From Candidatus Roseilinea sp. (GTDB taxonomy: Bacteria > Chloroflexota > Anaerolineae > J036 > Brachytrichaceae): a stretch of 64,000 bases of DNA. Under the pieces are notes generated by a model. It ran no database searches. It saw only the letters and a program-made list of their open reading frames with translations, and was not told where the DNA came from. This document shows, one piece after another, positions 44,999 through 52,821 of the stretch; the first letter of the stretch is position 1; every line of letters begins with the position of its first letter. A program made the translations under genes and the position numbers. Location: assembly GCA_025055235.1 (NCBI GenBank), contig JANWYN010000070.1, forward strand, positions 55,591-119,590, in the 5' to 3' direction.

Positions 44999-45311
44999 AA
45001 TGAAACACCTCTTCTAACATGACGAAGCTCTGATCGGCGTGCCTGCCGCCGGTGTCCTCGAAGAAGTCCTTCATATATTCTTGCCAGCGCGCGTTCACTT
45101 CTTTCTTCGCCATGCCGTCCAGCGCGGCTTGGAAGTCGGGCGTTTCGACGTAGAAGAACAGCGTGCCGTCGTCGCGCATGAAGATCGAATAGTTGTGCCA
45201 GCCGGTCTCGCGCAGGGCGTCCAGCATCTCCGGCCAGACCTCCTTGTGGCGGCGCTTGTATTCTTCGATCATGTCCGGCTTAACCTTGAGCATGAAGCCG
45301 ACGCGTTGCAT
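44991..45311 (-). CDS. rhaM: L-rhamnose mutarotase
   Basis: 106 residues from ATG 45311. Family hallmarks are FMLKVKPDMIEEYKRRH near the N-terminus, HNYSIFMRDDGTLFFYVE in the middle and the W/Y residues of ARWQEYMKDFF. It interconverts alpha and beta L-rhamnopyranose to feed RhaI. It is upstream of rhaI on the same strand, in one transcript. Confidence 0.92.
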   Translation of the reverse strand: MQRVGFMLKVKPDMIEEYKRRHKEVWPEMLDALRETGWHNYSIFMRDDGTLFFYVETPDFQAALDGMAKKEVNARWQEYMKDFFEDTGGRHADQSFVMLEEVFHLD

Positions 45312-45391
45312 GATGAGCCTCCTGTGCGAAATTTGTGGCGCAGAGTTTAACCGCGTCGAGGGCAGGATGCCAAGATGACGATCCGACAAAT

Positions 45392-45904
45392 TTAGTCCTC
45401 GCGCAACAAGCGAATGGGCACGCCGCCGACGAACGCACCGGGCGGCACGTCGCGGTTCACCAGGCTCATTGCGCTCACCGTCGCACCCTCGCCGACGATC
45501 ACGCCGGGCAGCAGGGTGCAGTTCGCGCCGATCGTCGCGCCTCGGCAGATGCGCACCGGCCCGCGCCGCCATTCATGGCGCATGAACTCATGGGCCAGGA
45601 TCGTCGTGTTGTAGCCCACCGTCGCATCATCCTCGATGGTGATGTCTTGCGGGAAGAAGATGTCCAGCATTACACCCAAGCCGATGGCGGCGTGCGGGGC
45701 GATCTGCGCGCCCGTTAGCCGGAGCAGCGCGCGTTTGATGCCGAAGCTGGGCGCAATGCGCGCGGCGTAGATACACAACGCATTGCGCAACACGCGCAGC
45801 GTGCCGCCGGTGAGTTGAGGGAAGTACCACAGCGCGGCGCGCTCGCCGGCGGAAGGGAAGGTCTGGCAGCGCGCCTTGCGCGACTCGGTAGGCGGGAGTT
45901 CCAT
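45392..45904 (-). CDS. Hexapeptide-repeat acyltransferase
   Basis: 170 residues from ATG 45904 (MELPPTESRKAR). The left-handed beta-helix is visible in IAPHAAIGLGVMLDIFF, ITIEDDATVGYNTTILAHE, CRGATIGANCTLLPGVIVGEGATVSAMSLVNRDVPPGAFVGGVP. The catalytic His is in LAHEFM. It resembles WbbJ/LacA-type O-acetyltransferases of cell-surface sugars. The gene is divergent from the tRNA-Leu gene. Confidence 0.85.
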   Translation of the reverse strand: MELPPTESRKARCQTFPSAGERAALWYFPQLTGGTLRVLRNALCIYAARIAPSFGIKRALLRLTGAQIAPHAAIGLGVMLDIFFPQDITIEDDATVGYNTTILAHEFMRHEWRRGPVRICRGATIGANCTLLPGVIVGEGATVSAMSLVNRDVPPGAFVGGVPIRLLRED

Positions 45905-45984
45905 GCCGCGGCAATCGTACTGCAACCCGCCGGGCGGCAGCGCGTCGCGTTTTGTTGCGAGCTGGCCTGCAGGATTGACCTGTG

Positions 45985-45990
45985 TATAAT
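45985..45990 (+). promoter_or_regulatory. Consensus -10 box of the tRNA-Leu promoter
   Basis: A perfect TATAAT ends 12 bases before the first tRNA base, in a GC-rich context. A matching -35 at 17-bp spacing (45962-45967, CTGGCC) is poor, and TTGCGA at 45955-45960 is too distant, so only the -10 is convincing. Confidence 0.55.
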
Positions 45991-46002
45991 CTAAGCACGC
46001 AA

Positions 46003-46086
<84 letters not shown>

Positions 46087-46109
46087 TCTCCGATTCCGGA
46101 TCAGCAAAC

Positions 46110-46475
46110 ATGGCTCAACCACTTGTGCCTCACCGATTCGATCAGGTTTCGTCATCCTCCACCGTGAATCGCTTGCTGATCTGGTTCTCGATCGGCGCGC
46201 TGTTGCTCTCGTTGCCGCTGGCGTTCAACATCGTGTATCGTGTGCAGGCCGAAGCGCGCATGCGCGCTGAAGTAGAACGCATGACGCAGCAGGTGAGCGC
46301 AGCAGAAGCCAAACTTAACGGCCTGCGCGCCGCGTTAGATTATGCGCGTAGCGATGCTTTCGTCGAGGAATGGGCGCGTGTGCGAGCGCGCTGGGGCAGG
46401 GAAGGCGAGGTGATCGTCGTGCCGCCAGCGACGCGACACCCTGCCCGCCTGTGGTGGGAAGACTTCCTCAAGTGA
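46110..46475 (+). CDS. DivIC/FtsB-like septum-formation initiator protein
   Basis: 121 residues: a short cytoplasmic start, one membrane helix (LLIWFSIGALLLSLPLAFNIV), then a coiled coil (EARMRAEVERMTQQVSAAEAKLNGLRAALDYARSDAFVEEWAR) and a short extracellular tail. This is the layout of FtsB/DivIC divisome proteins that link FtsL and FtsQ. The segment DAFVEEWARVRARWGREGEVIVVP matches the conserved post-coil region (Y/xxExxAR). Confidence 0.8.
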   Translation: MAQPLVPHRFDQVSSSSTVNRLLIWFSIGALLLSLPLAFNIVYRVQAEARMRAEVERMTQQVSAAEAKLNGLRAALDYARSDAFVEEWARVRARWGREGEVIVVPPATRHPARLWWEDFLK

Positions 46476-46539
46476 CGCGCAAGCCTAGACGCCTGCGTCA
46501 ACGCATGATTCGTCAGACGCAAGGAGGATCAATTTCATC

Positions 46540-47052
46540 ATGTTTGGAAGGGACAAAAGCGCAGCACAACAGCCGCAGCAACCGCACTCGCCCTATCAGG
46601 GCAGCCAGGTGAATGCGACTACGCAAAGCATTCCGGTCGCGGCAAACACCACGCCAAAGATCGAAACCGTCATCGGCCCGAACTGCCGGCTGACCGGCAC
46701 CCTGCAGAGCGATGGCGGCATTCGCATCGAAGGCATCTTCGAGGGCAACTTACAGACGACCGGCAACTTGGTCGTCGCGGAGTCGGCGCGCGTGGTGGCT
46801 GAAATCCAGGCTTACAACGTCACCGTCTCCGGCCAGGTGAAGGGCAACATCACCGCTAACAAGGTGGAGATCACCGAGACCGGCAAGGTGTGGGGCGACC
46901 TGAACGTGAACAGCATGCTGCTGCACGAGGGCGCCTATCTGCGCGGCAACACGAACATGGCAGGCGACGTCGAGCCGCCGGCCTTCGAGCCGCCGCGCAT
47001 CGCCGCGCCCCGGCCGGTCGCCGCCATCGAAGGCGAAGTGGACGAGTCCTGA
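46540..47052 (+). CDS. Bactofilin cytoskeletal protein
   Basis: 170 residues. AAGGAGG upstream gives a clear ribosome site. After a Gln/Pro-rich disordered N-terminus (about 1-40), the DUF583 beta-helix (about 40-140) shows repeated G-x-x-E-G-x-x-x-G patterns (IRIEGIFEGNLQTTG, YNVTVSGQVKGNITA, VEITETGKVWGDLNV). It forms non-nucleotide filaments used for shape or polar scaffolding. It overlaps gatC by one base (TGATG), so both are one transcript. Confidence 0.92.
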   Translation: MFGRDKSAAQQPQQPHSPYQGSQVNATTQSIPVAANTTPKIETVIGPNCRLTGTLQSDGGIRIEGIFEGNLQTTGNLVVAESARVVAEIQAYNVTVSGQVKGNITANKVEITETGKVWGDLNVNSMLLHEGAYLRGNTNMAGDVEPPAFEPPRIAAPRPVAAIEGEVDES

Positions 47053-47345
47053 TGCTCACCGTCGCCGAAGTCGAGCGCATCGCCCGGCTCGCGCGGCTGG
47101 CGCTGAGCGAGGACGAGAAGGCACGCTACGCGCGCCAGCTCTCCGCCGTCCTCGATTACGCTGCGCAACTGGCCGAGCTAGACGTCGAAGGCATTCCGCC
47201 TACGGCCAGCGTGTTGGCCGTGCACAGCGTGATGCGCGAGGGCGATGAAGTCGTCGCCGGCTTGCCACGCGCCGATGCCCTGCGCAACGCGCCCGACACC
47301 GACGGTGCCAGCTTCGTCGTGCAGGCCACCTTCGACGAAGAATGA
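47052..47345 (+). CDS. gatC: Asp-tRNA(Asn)/Glu-tRNA(Gln) amidotransferase subunit C
   Basis: 97 residues from ATG 47052. The conserved start VAEVERIARLARLALSEDE and the segment LSAVLDYAAQLAELDVEGIPPTA are GatC signatures, with LRxDxxx-like MREGDEV following. It stabilises GatA in the GatCAB complex for Gln-tRNA or Asn-tRNA synthesis. gatB is not in the window. Confidence 0.95.
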   Translation: MLTVAEVERIARLARLALSEDEKARYARQLSAVLDYAAQLAELDVEGIPPTASVLAVHSVMREGDEVVAGLPRADALRNAPDTDGASFVVQATFDEE

Positions 47346-47460
47346 CGGCCAGAGGGCAGATGGTCAGATGGTCAGAAGTCAGAAGGTCAGAAGTCAGACC
47401 TGACCTCTGACTTCTGACCTTCTGACTTCTGAATTCTGACTTCTGAATTCTCAATTCCGC
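47346..47460. repeat. CAGAAGT heptamer array with inverted half
   Basis: CAGATGGT/CAGAAGT/CAGAAGGT units (47350-47395) face TGACTTC/TGACCTTC complements (47400-47450). They fill the gatC-gatA spacer up to the gatA start codon, with no Shine-Dalgarno sequence. Confidence 0.88.
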
Positions 47461-48921
47461 ATGCTCACCGTGCACGCCGCGCGTGAACGCCTGCGCCGTC
47501 GCGAGGTCTCGGCGGTGGAGTTGACGCGTGCGTTTCTTGAACGCATCCATGCGCTCAACCCGCGCCTGAATGCGTATCTGACGGTGGCCGACGAAGCGGC
47601 GCTGGCGATGGCGCGCGAAGCGGATGAACGCATGGCGCGCGGCGAGGATACGCCGCTGCTGGGCGTGCCGGTCGCGATCAAAGACGTGCTCTCCACGCGC
47701 GACATGCGCACCACTGCCGGCTCGAAGATCCTCGCAAACTACACGCCGAGCTGGGATGCGACGGCCGTCTCCCGGCTGCGCGCGATGGGCGCGGTCTTCC
47801 TCGGCAAGCTGAACTGCGACGAGTTCGCCATGGGCTCGTCCACGGAGAATTCGGCCTTCGGCCCGACGCGCAACCCGTGGGACGAGACGCGCGTGCCGGG
47901 CGGCTCATCAGGTGGGTCGGCTGCGGCAGTCGCGGCGGACTTGTGCTGCGCTGCCCTAGGCACCGACACCGGCGGGAGCATTCGCCAGCCGGCGGCGCTG
48001 TGCGGCGTGACCGGCCTGAAGAACTCCTACGGGCGCGTGTCCCGCTATGGCCTAATTGCCTTCGCGTCCTCGCTGGACACGGTGGGTGCGTTGACGAAGG
48101 ACGCGCGCGACGCGGCCATCATGCTGCGCGCGATGGAAGGGCGCGATTCGTGCGACTCGACCTCGGTGGACGTCCCGCCGATTGATGTGGACGCGCTGGA
48201 TGCAGCGCGCGATTCGCTGCATGGTTTGCGCGTCGGCGTGCCGGTCGAGTATTTCAGCGACGGCATGCAGCCCGATGTGGAACAGCGCGTGCGTGAAGCC
48301 ATTGCACATCTGCAGACGATGGGTGCGGAGGTGTGCGAGATTAGCCTGCCGCGCACACATCTGGGTTTGCCGGTCTATTACATCATCGCGCCCGCCGAAG
48401 CTTCGGCCAATCTCGCGCGCTTCGACGGCGTGAAATACGGTCTCCGTGTGCAGGGGCGCGACTTGATCGCGACATACATGGAGACGCGCGGCGCCGGCTT
48501 CGGCGCGGAGGTGAAGCGGCGCATCATGCTGGGCACGTACGCGTTGAGCGCCGGGTATTACGACGCCTACTACATCCGCGCGCAGAAGGTGCGCACCTTG
48601 ATCAAGCGCGACTTCGAGCAGGCGTTCGCGCAAGTGGATATCATCGCCGCGCCGGTGTCGCCGACGACGGCCTTCCCACTCGGGGCTAAGACAGACGATC
48701 CGATTCAAATGTATCTGGCCGATGTGTTCACGCTGCCGGTGAGCTTGGCCGGCATTTGCGGCATCAGCATCCCATGTGGCTTCGATCGCGAGGGCTTGCC
48801 CGTCGGCCTACAATTAATCGGCCCGGCGTTCGGTGAGCAGCGCGTACTCGAAGTCGCGCATGCGTTTCAGCAGACGACAGACTTTCATTTGAAGAAACCG
48901 AGGCTGAGCTGTGAGCTATGA
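47461..48921 (+). CDS. gatA: Asp-tRNA(Asn)/Glu-tRNA(Gln) amidotransferase subunit A
   Basis: 486 residues. The amidase-signature triad is visible: Lys in PVAIKDVLSTRD, Ser in PGGSSGGSAAAVAA, and cis-Ser in GTDTGGSIRQPAA. The TAGSKIL and FAMGSSTENSAFG segments are typical GatA. It generates ammonia from glutamine for transamidation on mischarged tRNA. The last residues (RLSCEL) are encoded by the beginning of a TGAGCTA repeat array that also gives the stop. Confidence 0.95.
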   Translation: MLTVHAARERLRRREVSAVELTRAFLERIHALNPRLNAYLTVADEAALAMAREADERMARGEDTPLLGVPVAIKDVLSTRDMRTTAGSKILANYTPSWDATAVSRLRAMGAVFLGKLNCDEFAMGSSTENSAFGPTRNPWDETRVPGGSSGGSAAAVAADLCCAALGTDTGGSIRQPAALCGVTGLKNSYGRVSRYGLIAFASSLDTVGALTKDARDAAIMLRAMEGRDSCDSTSVDVPPIDVDALDAARDSLHGLRVGVPVEYFSDGMQPDVEQRVREAIAHLQTMGAEVCEISLPRTHLGLPVYYIIAPAEASANLARFDGVKYGLRVQGRDLIATYMETRGAGFGAEVKRRIMLGTYALSAGYYDAYYIRAQKVRTLIKRDFEQAFAQVDIIAAPVSPTTAFPLGAKTDDPIQMYLADVFTLPVSLAGICGISIPCGFDREGLPVGLQLIGPAFGEQRVLEVAHAFQQTTDFHLKKPRLSCEL

Positions 48922-48987
48922 GCTGTGAGCGGTGAGCTATGAGCGGTGAGTTCTGACACCTGATTTCTGGCTTCTGACTTCTGAACC
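48900..48987. repeat. TGAGCTA/TGAGCGG heptamer array
   Basis: About six 7-bp units (TGAGCTG, TGAGCTA, TGAGCGG variants) at 48904-48950 are followed by CTGACTT/CTGATTT units. The array begins inside the gatA 3' end and stops three bases before the next ATG. The inverted half seen elsewhere is missing or reduced. Confidence 0.82.
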
Positions 48988-49986
48988 ATGAACGTCATCA
49001 TCCCACTCGCCGGATTCGGCACGCGGCTGAGGCCGCATACATACTCCAAACCCAAGCCGCTGGTCAGCGTGGCCGGCAAGCCCGTGCTCGGCCACATCTT
49101 GGATAAGATGCTCAACGAGTTCCGGGTGGACAAGGTGGTGTTCGTCGTCGGCTACCTGGGCGAACAGATCGAGCGCTACGTGAAGACGGCCTATCCGGCG
49201 TTGCACGGCGAGTATGTGGAGCAGGAGGAGCTGAACGGGCAAGCGCCGGCCATCCTGCTGGCCCGCGGCAAGGTGAGCGGCCCGACGCTCATCGTGTTCG
49301 TGGACACGCTGGCCGACGCCGACCTGTCCAAGCTGACCGATGAAACGTGCGATGGCGTGATCTACGTCAAAGAAGTCGAAGACCCGCGTCGCTTCGGCGT
49401 CGTGCAGATCGGCGCCGACGGCTACATCACGCGCTTCATCGAGAAGCCATCCACCACGGAGAACCGGCTGGCAGTGATCGGCATGTACTACGTGCGGGAT
49501 GCCGAACGCCTGATGGTGGCCTGCGAGGAACTCATGCGGCGCGGCATCAAGACCAAGAACGAATACTTCCTCGCCGACGCCTTCAACATCATGATCGAAG
49601 GCGGGGCAAAGCTGCGCCCGCAGGCGGTGAGCGTCTGGCTCGACTGCGGCACATCGCAGACGGTGCTGGAGACCAATCGCTACCTGCTCCAGCACGGTCA
49701 CGACAACAGCAGCGAATGGCGCAACGGCGCATGTGTGGTCGTACCGCCGGTCAACATCCACCCCACTGCGAAGATCATCAACAGCGTGATCGGCCCGCAT
49801 GTGACCATCGGCGAGGGATGCCGCATCGAAAGCAGCGTGGTGCGCGAGAGCATCGTCGAGGCCGGCGCGGAGGTCGTGGATCATGTGTTGGCCAACTCGC
49901 TGATCGGCCGCGATGCGGTGTTGCATGGTCGCCCGCGCCGCTTCAACGTCGGCGACAACAGCGTCGTGGGCTTCGACGCGGACTGA
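48988..49986 (+). CDS. Sugar-phosphate nucleotidyltransferase with beta-helix C-terminus
   Basis: 332 residues. The N-terminal NTP-transferase domain has the signature LAGFGTRLRPHTYSKPKPLV and metal Asp in VFVDTLADAD. The C-terminal hexapeptide beta-helix appears as NIHPTAKIINSVIGPHVTIGEGCRIESSVV. It makes an NDP-sugar (glucose-1-phosphate thymidylyl/uridylyl type) for surface polysaccharide. There is no Shine-Dalgarno sequence; the start follows a repeat array. Confidence 0.9.
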   Translation: MNVIIPLAGFGTRLRPHTYSKPKPLVSVAGKPVLGHILDKMLNEFRVDKVVFVVGYLGEQIERYVKTAYPALHGEYVEQEELNGQAPAILLARGKVSGPTLIVFVDTLADADLSKLTDETCDGVIYVKEVEDPRRFGVVQIGADGYITRFIEKPSTTENRLAVIGMYYVRDAERLMVACEELMRRGIKTKNEYFLADAFNIMIEGGAKLRPQAVSVWLDCGTSQTVLETNRYLLQHGHDNSSEWRNGACVVVPPVNIHPTAKIINSVIGPHVTIGEGCRIESSVVRESIVEAGAEVVDHVLANSLIGRDAVLHGRPRRFNVGDNSVVGFDAD

Positions 49987-50078
49987 ATGTCTCCTCTTGA
50001 TCTATTTTGCCTTCGCGTTCCTGGCGGTGAACCGGGCGCGGCTTTTTGTCTCCGACGCCCGGACATACAATGCAGCCC

Positions 50079-51263
50079 ATGGCACACTTCGACCAGGGCT
50101 ACGCGCTTGTGATCGGCATCGCCAACTATCCCCACGTCCGGCCGTTGCCTGAATCGGTGTTGAACGATGCGCGCGCCATCAGCGCGATCCTGCAGGATCC
50201 CACGCGCGCCGGCTACCCGAGGGATCACGTCCGGCTACTGCTGGACAAGGACGCCACTCGACAAGGCATCCTGAACGGCCTGGCCTGGCTGGCCAACAAC
50301 GCCGGCCCAGACGCGACGGCCGTTGTGTACTTCAGCGGGCACGGCGGTCGCATCACCGGTGGCGAATACGCCGGCAACTACCTCATCCCCTACGACACGC
50401 GCCTGAACGCCATCAAAACGACGGCCATCAGCAGCGCCGAGTTCACAGCGGCACTGAACAAGGTCCAGACGCAGAAGCTGGTCGTGCTGCTAGACGCCTG
50501 TCACTCCGGCGGCACGGGCGATCCGAAAGATGCAGGCCTCGCCGGCGAGGCGCTCGATCCAAACGCCGGCTTGCTCATCAACATGGATGCCAAAGCGGTG
50601 GATGAGCCGGCGGTGAAGCGCGGCCTGGACGATGCTGCCTACGATCAGTTGAAGCAAGGCTCCGGCCGGGTGATCTTTGCCTCGTCCAAGTCCGAGGAGG
50701 TCTCCTACGTCCTGCCGAACGCGCAGAACAGCCTGTTCACGCAGTGCCTGCTCGAAGCGCTCAACGGTAAGGCGAAGCACGAGGGCGACGGCCTGCTGCG
50801 CATCTTCGACGTAGTCTCCTACGTGTTCCAAGAAGTGCCCAAGCGCCACGCTAAACAGCACCCCATCTTCAAGGTCAACGATCTGGACGCCAACTTCGCG
50901 CTGGCGCTCTACCTGGGCGGCGAGAAGACGCTGGCCGGCGCACCTGTGCAGCCGACGAGGGCTGCCGACCTAATCGCGCTGCTGCCCAAGCGAACGACGC
51001 TCAACACTTCGAACATCGTCGCCGTCCGCAATTTCATAGACGAGCACTACACGCTGGATGAGATGGAAGTGTTGTGCGCCGACGTCGCCGCAATCATCGA
51101 GGAGCGCACCGGCCAGCCGACTCGGCTCAGCCTCAGCGATGTCGGCGCTGTTGGCAAGCCGAAGAAGTTGACAGCGCAGGCTATCGCCGAGCATCTGAAC
51201 CGGCGCGGTTGGCTGCCCTATCTGGTCGAAGTGCTCCGCCGAGACTTCCCCGACCAAGTTTGA
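50079..51263 (+). CDS. Caspase-like (C14) protease with C-terminal effector-associated-like domain
   Basis: 394 residues from ATG 50079. The caspase-like p20 region has VIGIANYP at the start, the catalytic His88 in VYFSGHGG and Cys141 in LLDACHSGG. A shorter start region at 50070 is possible. The C-terminal about 80 residues (FIDEHYTLDEMEVLCADVA... RRGWLPYLVEVLRRDFPD) resemble the small helical effector-associated/death-like adaptor domains found on bacterial conflict proteins. This would recruit the protease to a partner carrying the same domain. No NTPase partner is adjacent, so this is a stand-alone gene here. Confidence 0.82.
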   Translation: MAHFDQGYALVIGIANYPHVRPLPESVLNDARAISAILQDPTRAGYPRDHVRLLLDKDATRQGILNGLAWLANNAGPDATAVVYFSGHGGRITGGEYAGNYLIPYDTRLNAIKTTAISSAEFTAALNKVQTQKLVVLLDACHSGGTGDPKDAGLAGEALDPNAGLLINMDAKAVDEPAVKRGLDDAAYDQLKQGSGRVIFASSKSEEVSYVLPNAQNSLFTQCLLEALNGKAKHEGDGLLRIFDVVSYVFQEVPKRHAKQHPIFKVNDLDANFALALYLGGEKTLAGAPVQPTRAADLIALLPKRTTLNTSNIVAVRNFIDEHYTLDEMEVLCADVAAIIEERTGQPTRLSLSDVGAVGKPKKLTAQAIAEHLNRRGWLPYLVEVLRRDFPDQV

Positions 51264-51282
51264 TCCCCGCATTGCATCGTCT

Positions 51283-52686
51283 ATGGACGTCGTGATGCCG
51301 AAGGTCGGCTTGACGATGACCGAGGGCGTCATCGTGCAGTGGCACAAGCGCGAAGGTGACTTCGTGCACAAGGGCGAGCTGCTCTTCACGTTCGAGACCG
51401 AGAAGTCCACGCTCGACTACGAAGCGCCGGAGTCGGGGGTGCTGGCGAAGATCCTCGTGCCGGAGGGCCAGACCGTGCCATGCCTGGCGCCGGTCGCGCA
51501 GATTGGGGAGCAACGCCCGACTCCCGACTCACCACTCCCCACGTTCGACTCCCCACTTCCCACTTCCCACTCCCAACTTCCCACAGTTCAGTCGGAAGTC
51601 GGAAGTCGGGAGTCCGCTCTTCCGACCGACCTACAACGCCGGCCGGCCTCGCCGCGCGCCCGGCTGCGCGCCCGTGAGTTGGGCGTTGATCTGGCGCAGG
51701 TGGCCGGCAGCGGCCCCGGCGGCGCGATCCGCGAGCGAGACATCCTGGCGTTTGCCGAAAGCCGGCAGCCCAAAGCGCCGCGCGCCACACCGGTGGCGCA
51801 ACGCATCGCTGCCGAACTCGGCGTAGACCTTACCGACGTGACCGGCACAGGGCCCGAAGGTCGCATCACCCGCGAGGACGTCGAGCGGGCGGCCGTGAGG
51901 CAGGGGTCAGGGGTCAGGGGTCAGGGGTCGGGGGGCAGGGATCAGGGATCAGGAGCGGAGGGCGAGCTGGCTCAATTACCGATTACCGGTTACCAGCCTC
52001 TGTCGCCCGCCCGGCGCATCACGGCGCAGCGAATGGCAGCCAACGCGCAAACGGCGCCGCACGTCACGCTGTTCACCGAGGCCGACGCTGCGCAACTGGT
52101 CGTCGCCCGCGAGCAGATCGGCGCAGAGTTGGGCGAGAAGATCAGCTACAACGCGCTGCTCGTCGCCATTTGTGCTCGTGCCCTGCGAGAGCATCCGCAG
52201 TTGAACGCAAGCTGGGTGGATTCGCTGCCCGACAAGCCCGGACAACCGGGCATCGTCCAGCATGCGGGCATCCACATCGGCCTGGCCGTAGATACGCCGC
52301 GCGGCCTGTTCGTGCCCGTGCTGCGCGACGCCGGCACAAAGTCGCTTGCGCAAATTCATCGTGAGCTGAGCGACTTGGTCGCGCGGACGCTGGAGGGCAA
52401 GGCCTCGCCCGATGCGCTGCGCGGCGGCACGTTCACCATCACCAACCTCGGCATGTTCGAGGTGGATGGCTTCACGCCGATCATCAACCTGCCCGAGGCG
52501 GCCATCCTGGGTGTGGGCCGGGTTGCCAAGAAGGCCGTCGTGACGGACGGCGATGCCATTGTCGCCCGGCCGGTGATGACGCTGAGCTTGTCGTTTGACC
52601 ATCGCGTGGTGGATGGCGCGCCGGCGGCCAAGTTTCTGCAGCGCATTAAGCAATTGATCGAGCGACCCTTTGCGCTCATGGTGTAA
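51283..52686 (+). CDS. 2-oxoacid dehydrogenase E2 (dihydrolipoyl acyltransferase), repeat-derived linkers
   Basis: 467 residues. The lipoyl domain (1-75) carries the lipoyl Lys in [11 protein letters not shown]. Two peripheral subunit-binding domains follow at about 122-158 ([29 protein letters not shown]) and 165-202 ([27 protein letters not shown]). The catalytic domain from about 235 ends with [16 protein letters not shown] (His/Asp). The linkers at residues 77-111 and 205-226 are encoded by heptamer arrays and repeat every 7 residues ([42 protein letters not shown]). It belongs to acetoin/pyruvate-type complexes. No E1 is adjacent. Confidence 0.92.
   Translation: MDVVMPKVGLTMTEGVIVQWHKREGDFVHKGELLFTFETEKSTLDYEAPESGVLAKILVPEGQTVPCLAPVAQIGEQRPTPDSPLPTFDSPLPTSHSQLPTVQSEVGSRESALPTDLQRRPASPRARLRARELGVDLAQVAGSGPGGAIRERDILAFAESRQPKAPRATPVAQRIAAELGVDLTDVTGTGPEGRITREDVERAAVRQGSGVRGQGSGGRDQGSGAEGELAQLPITGYQPLSPARRITAQRMAANAQTAPHVTLFTEADAAQLVVAREQIGAELGEKISYNALLVAICARALREHPQLNASWVDSLPDKPGQPGIVQHAGIHIGLAVDTPRGLFVPVLRDAGTKSLAQIHRELSDLVARTLEGKASPDALRGGTFTITNLGMFEVDGFTPIINLPEAAILGVGRVAKKAVVTDGDAIVARPVMTLSLSFDHRVVDGAPAAKFLQRIKQLIERPFALMV
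51513..51615. repeat. CCACTTC heptamer array inside the E2 coding region
   Basis: Units CGACTCC, CCACTCC, CCACTTC, CCAACTT and, at the end, CGGAAGT/CGGGAGT form a 7-bp tandem array, in frame, giving a 7-residue-periodic Pro/Ser/Thr linker between lipoyl and binding domains. Confidence 0.88.
51899..51960. repeat. AGGGGTC heptamer array inside the E2 coding region
   Basis: Units AGGGGTC, AGGGATC and variants run about 60 bp and encode a Gly/Gln/Ser linker before the catalytic domain. The unit matches the intergenic array at 11027. Confidence 0.88.
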
Positions 52687-52689
52687 CTG

Positions 52690-52800
52690 CTTTCTCAGCA
52701 ACTACATATCTGGGTGGGGTAGGGTGGTGGGTGTTGGTAGTGTCATAGGTGTCAATAGTGTCGGTGGTGTCTTTCGGCGCAGGCGAGTGCTGACCGACGA
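52690..52800. repeat. GTGTCNNNN nonamer array
   Basis: At least four 9-bp units GTGTCNNNN (52728-52772) between the E2 and FAD-oxidoreductase genes. Only the forward half is clear. Same family as 17979 and 60901. Confidence 0.8.
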
Positions 52801-52821
52801 TTTGAATAGGTGAGGTATTGG

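Noticed and set aside
45975..45990. TTGACC and TATAAT as a -35/-10 pair for the tRNA
   Set aside because: They are only 4 bp apart, so they cannot form one promoter. Only the -10 was kept.
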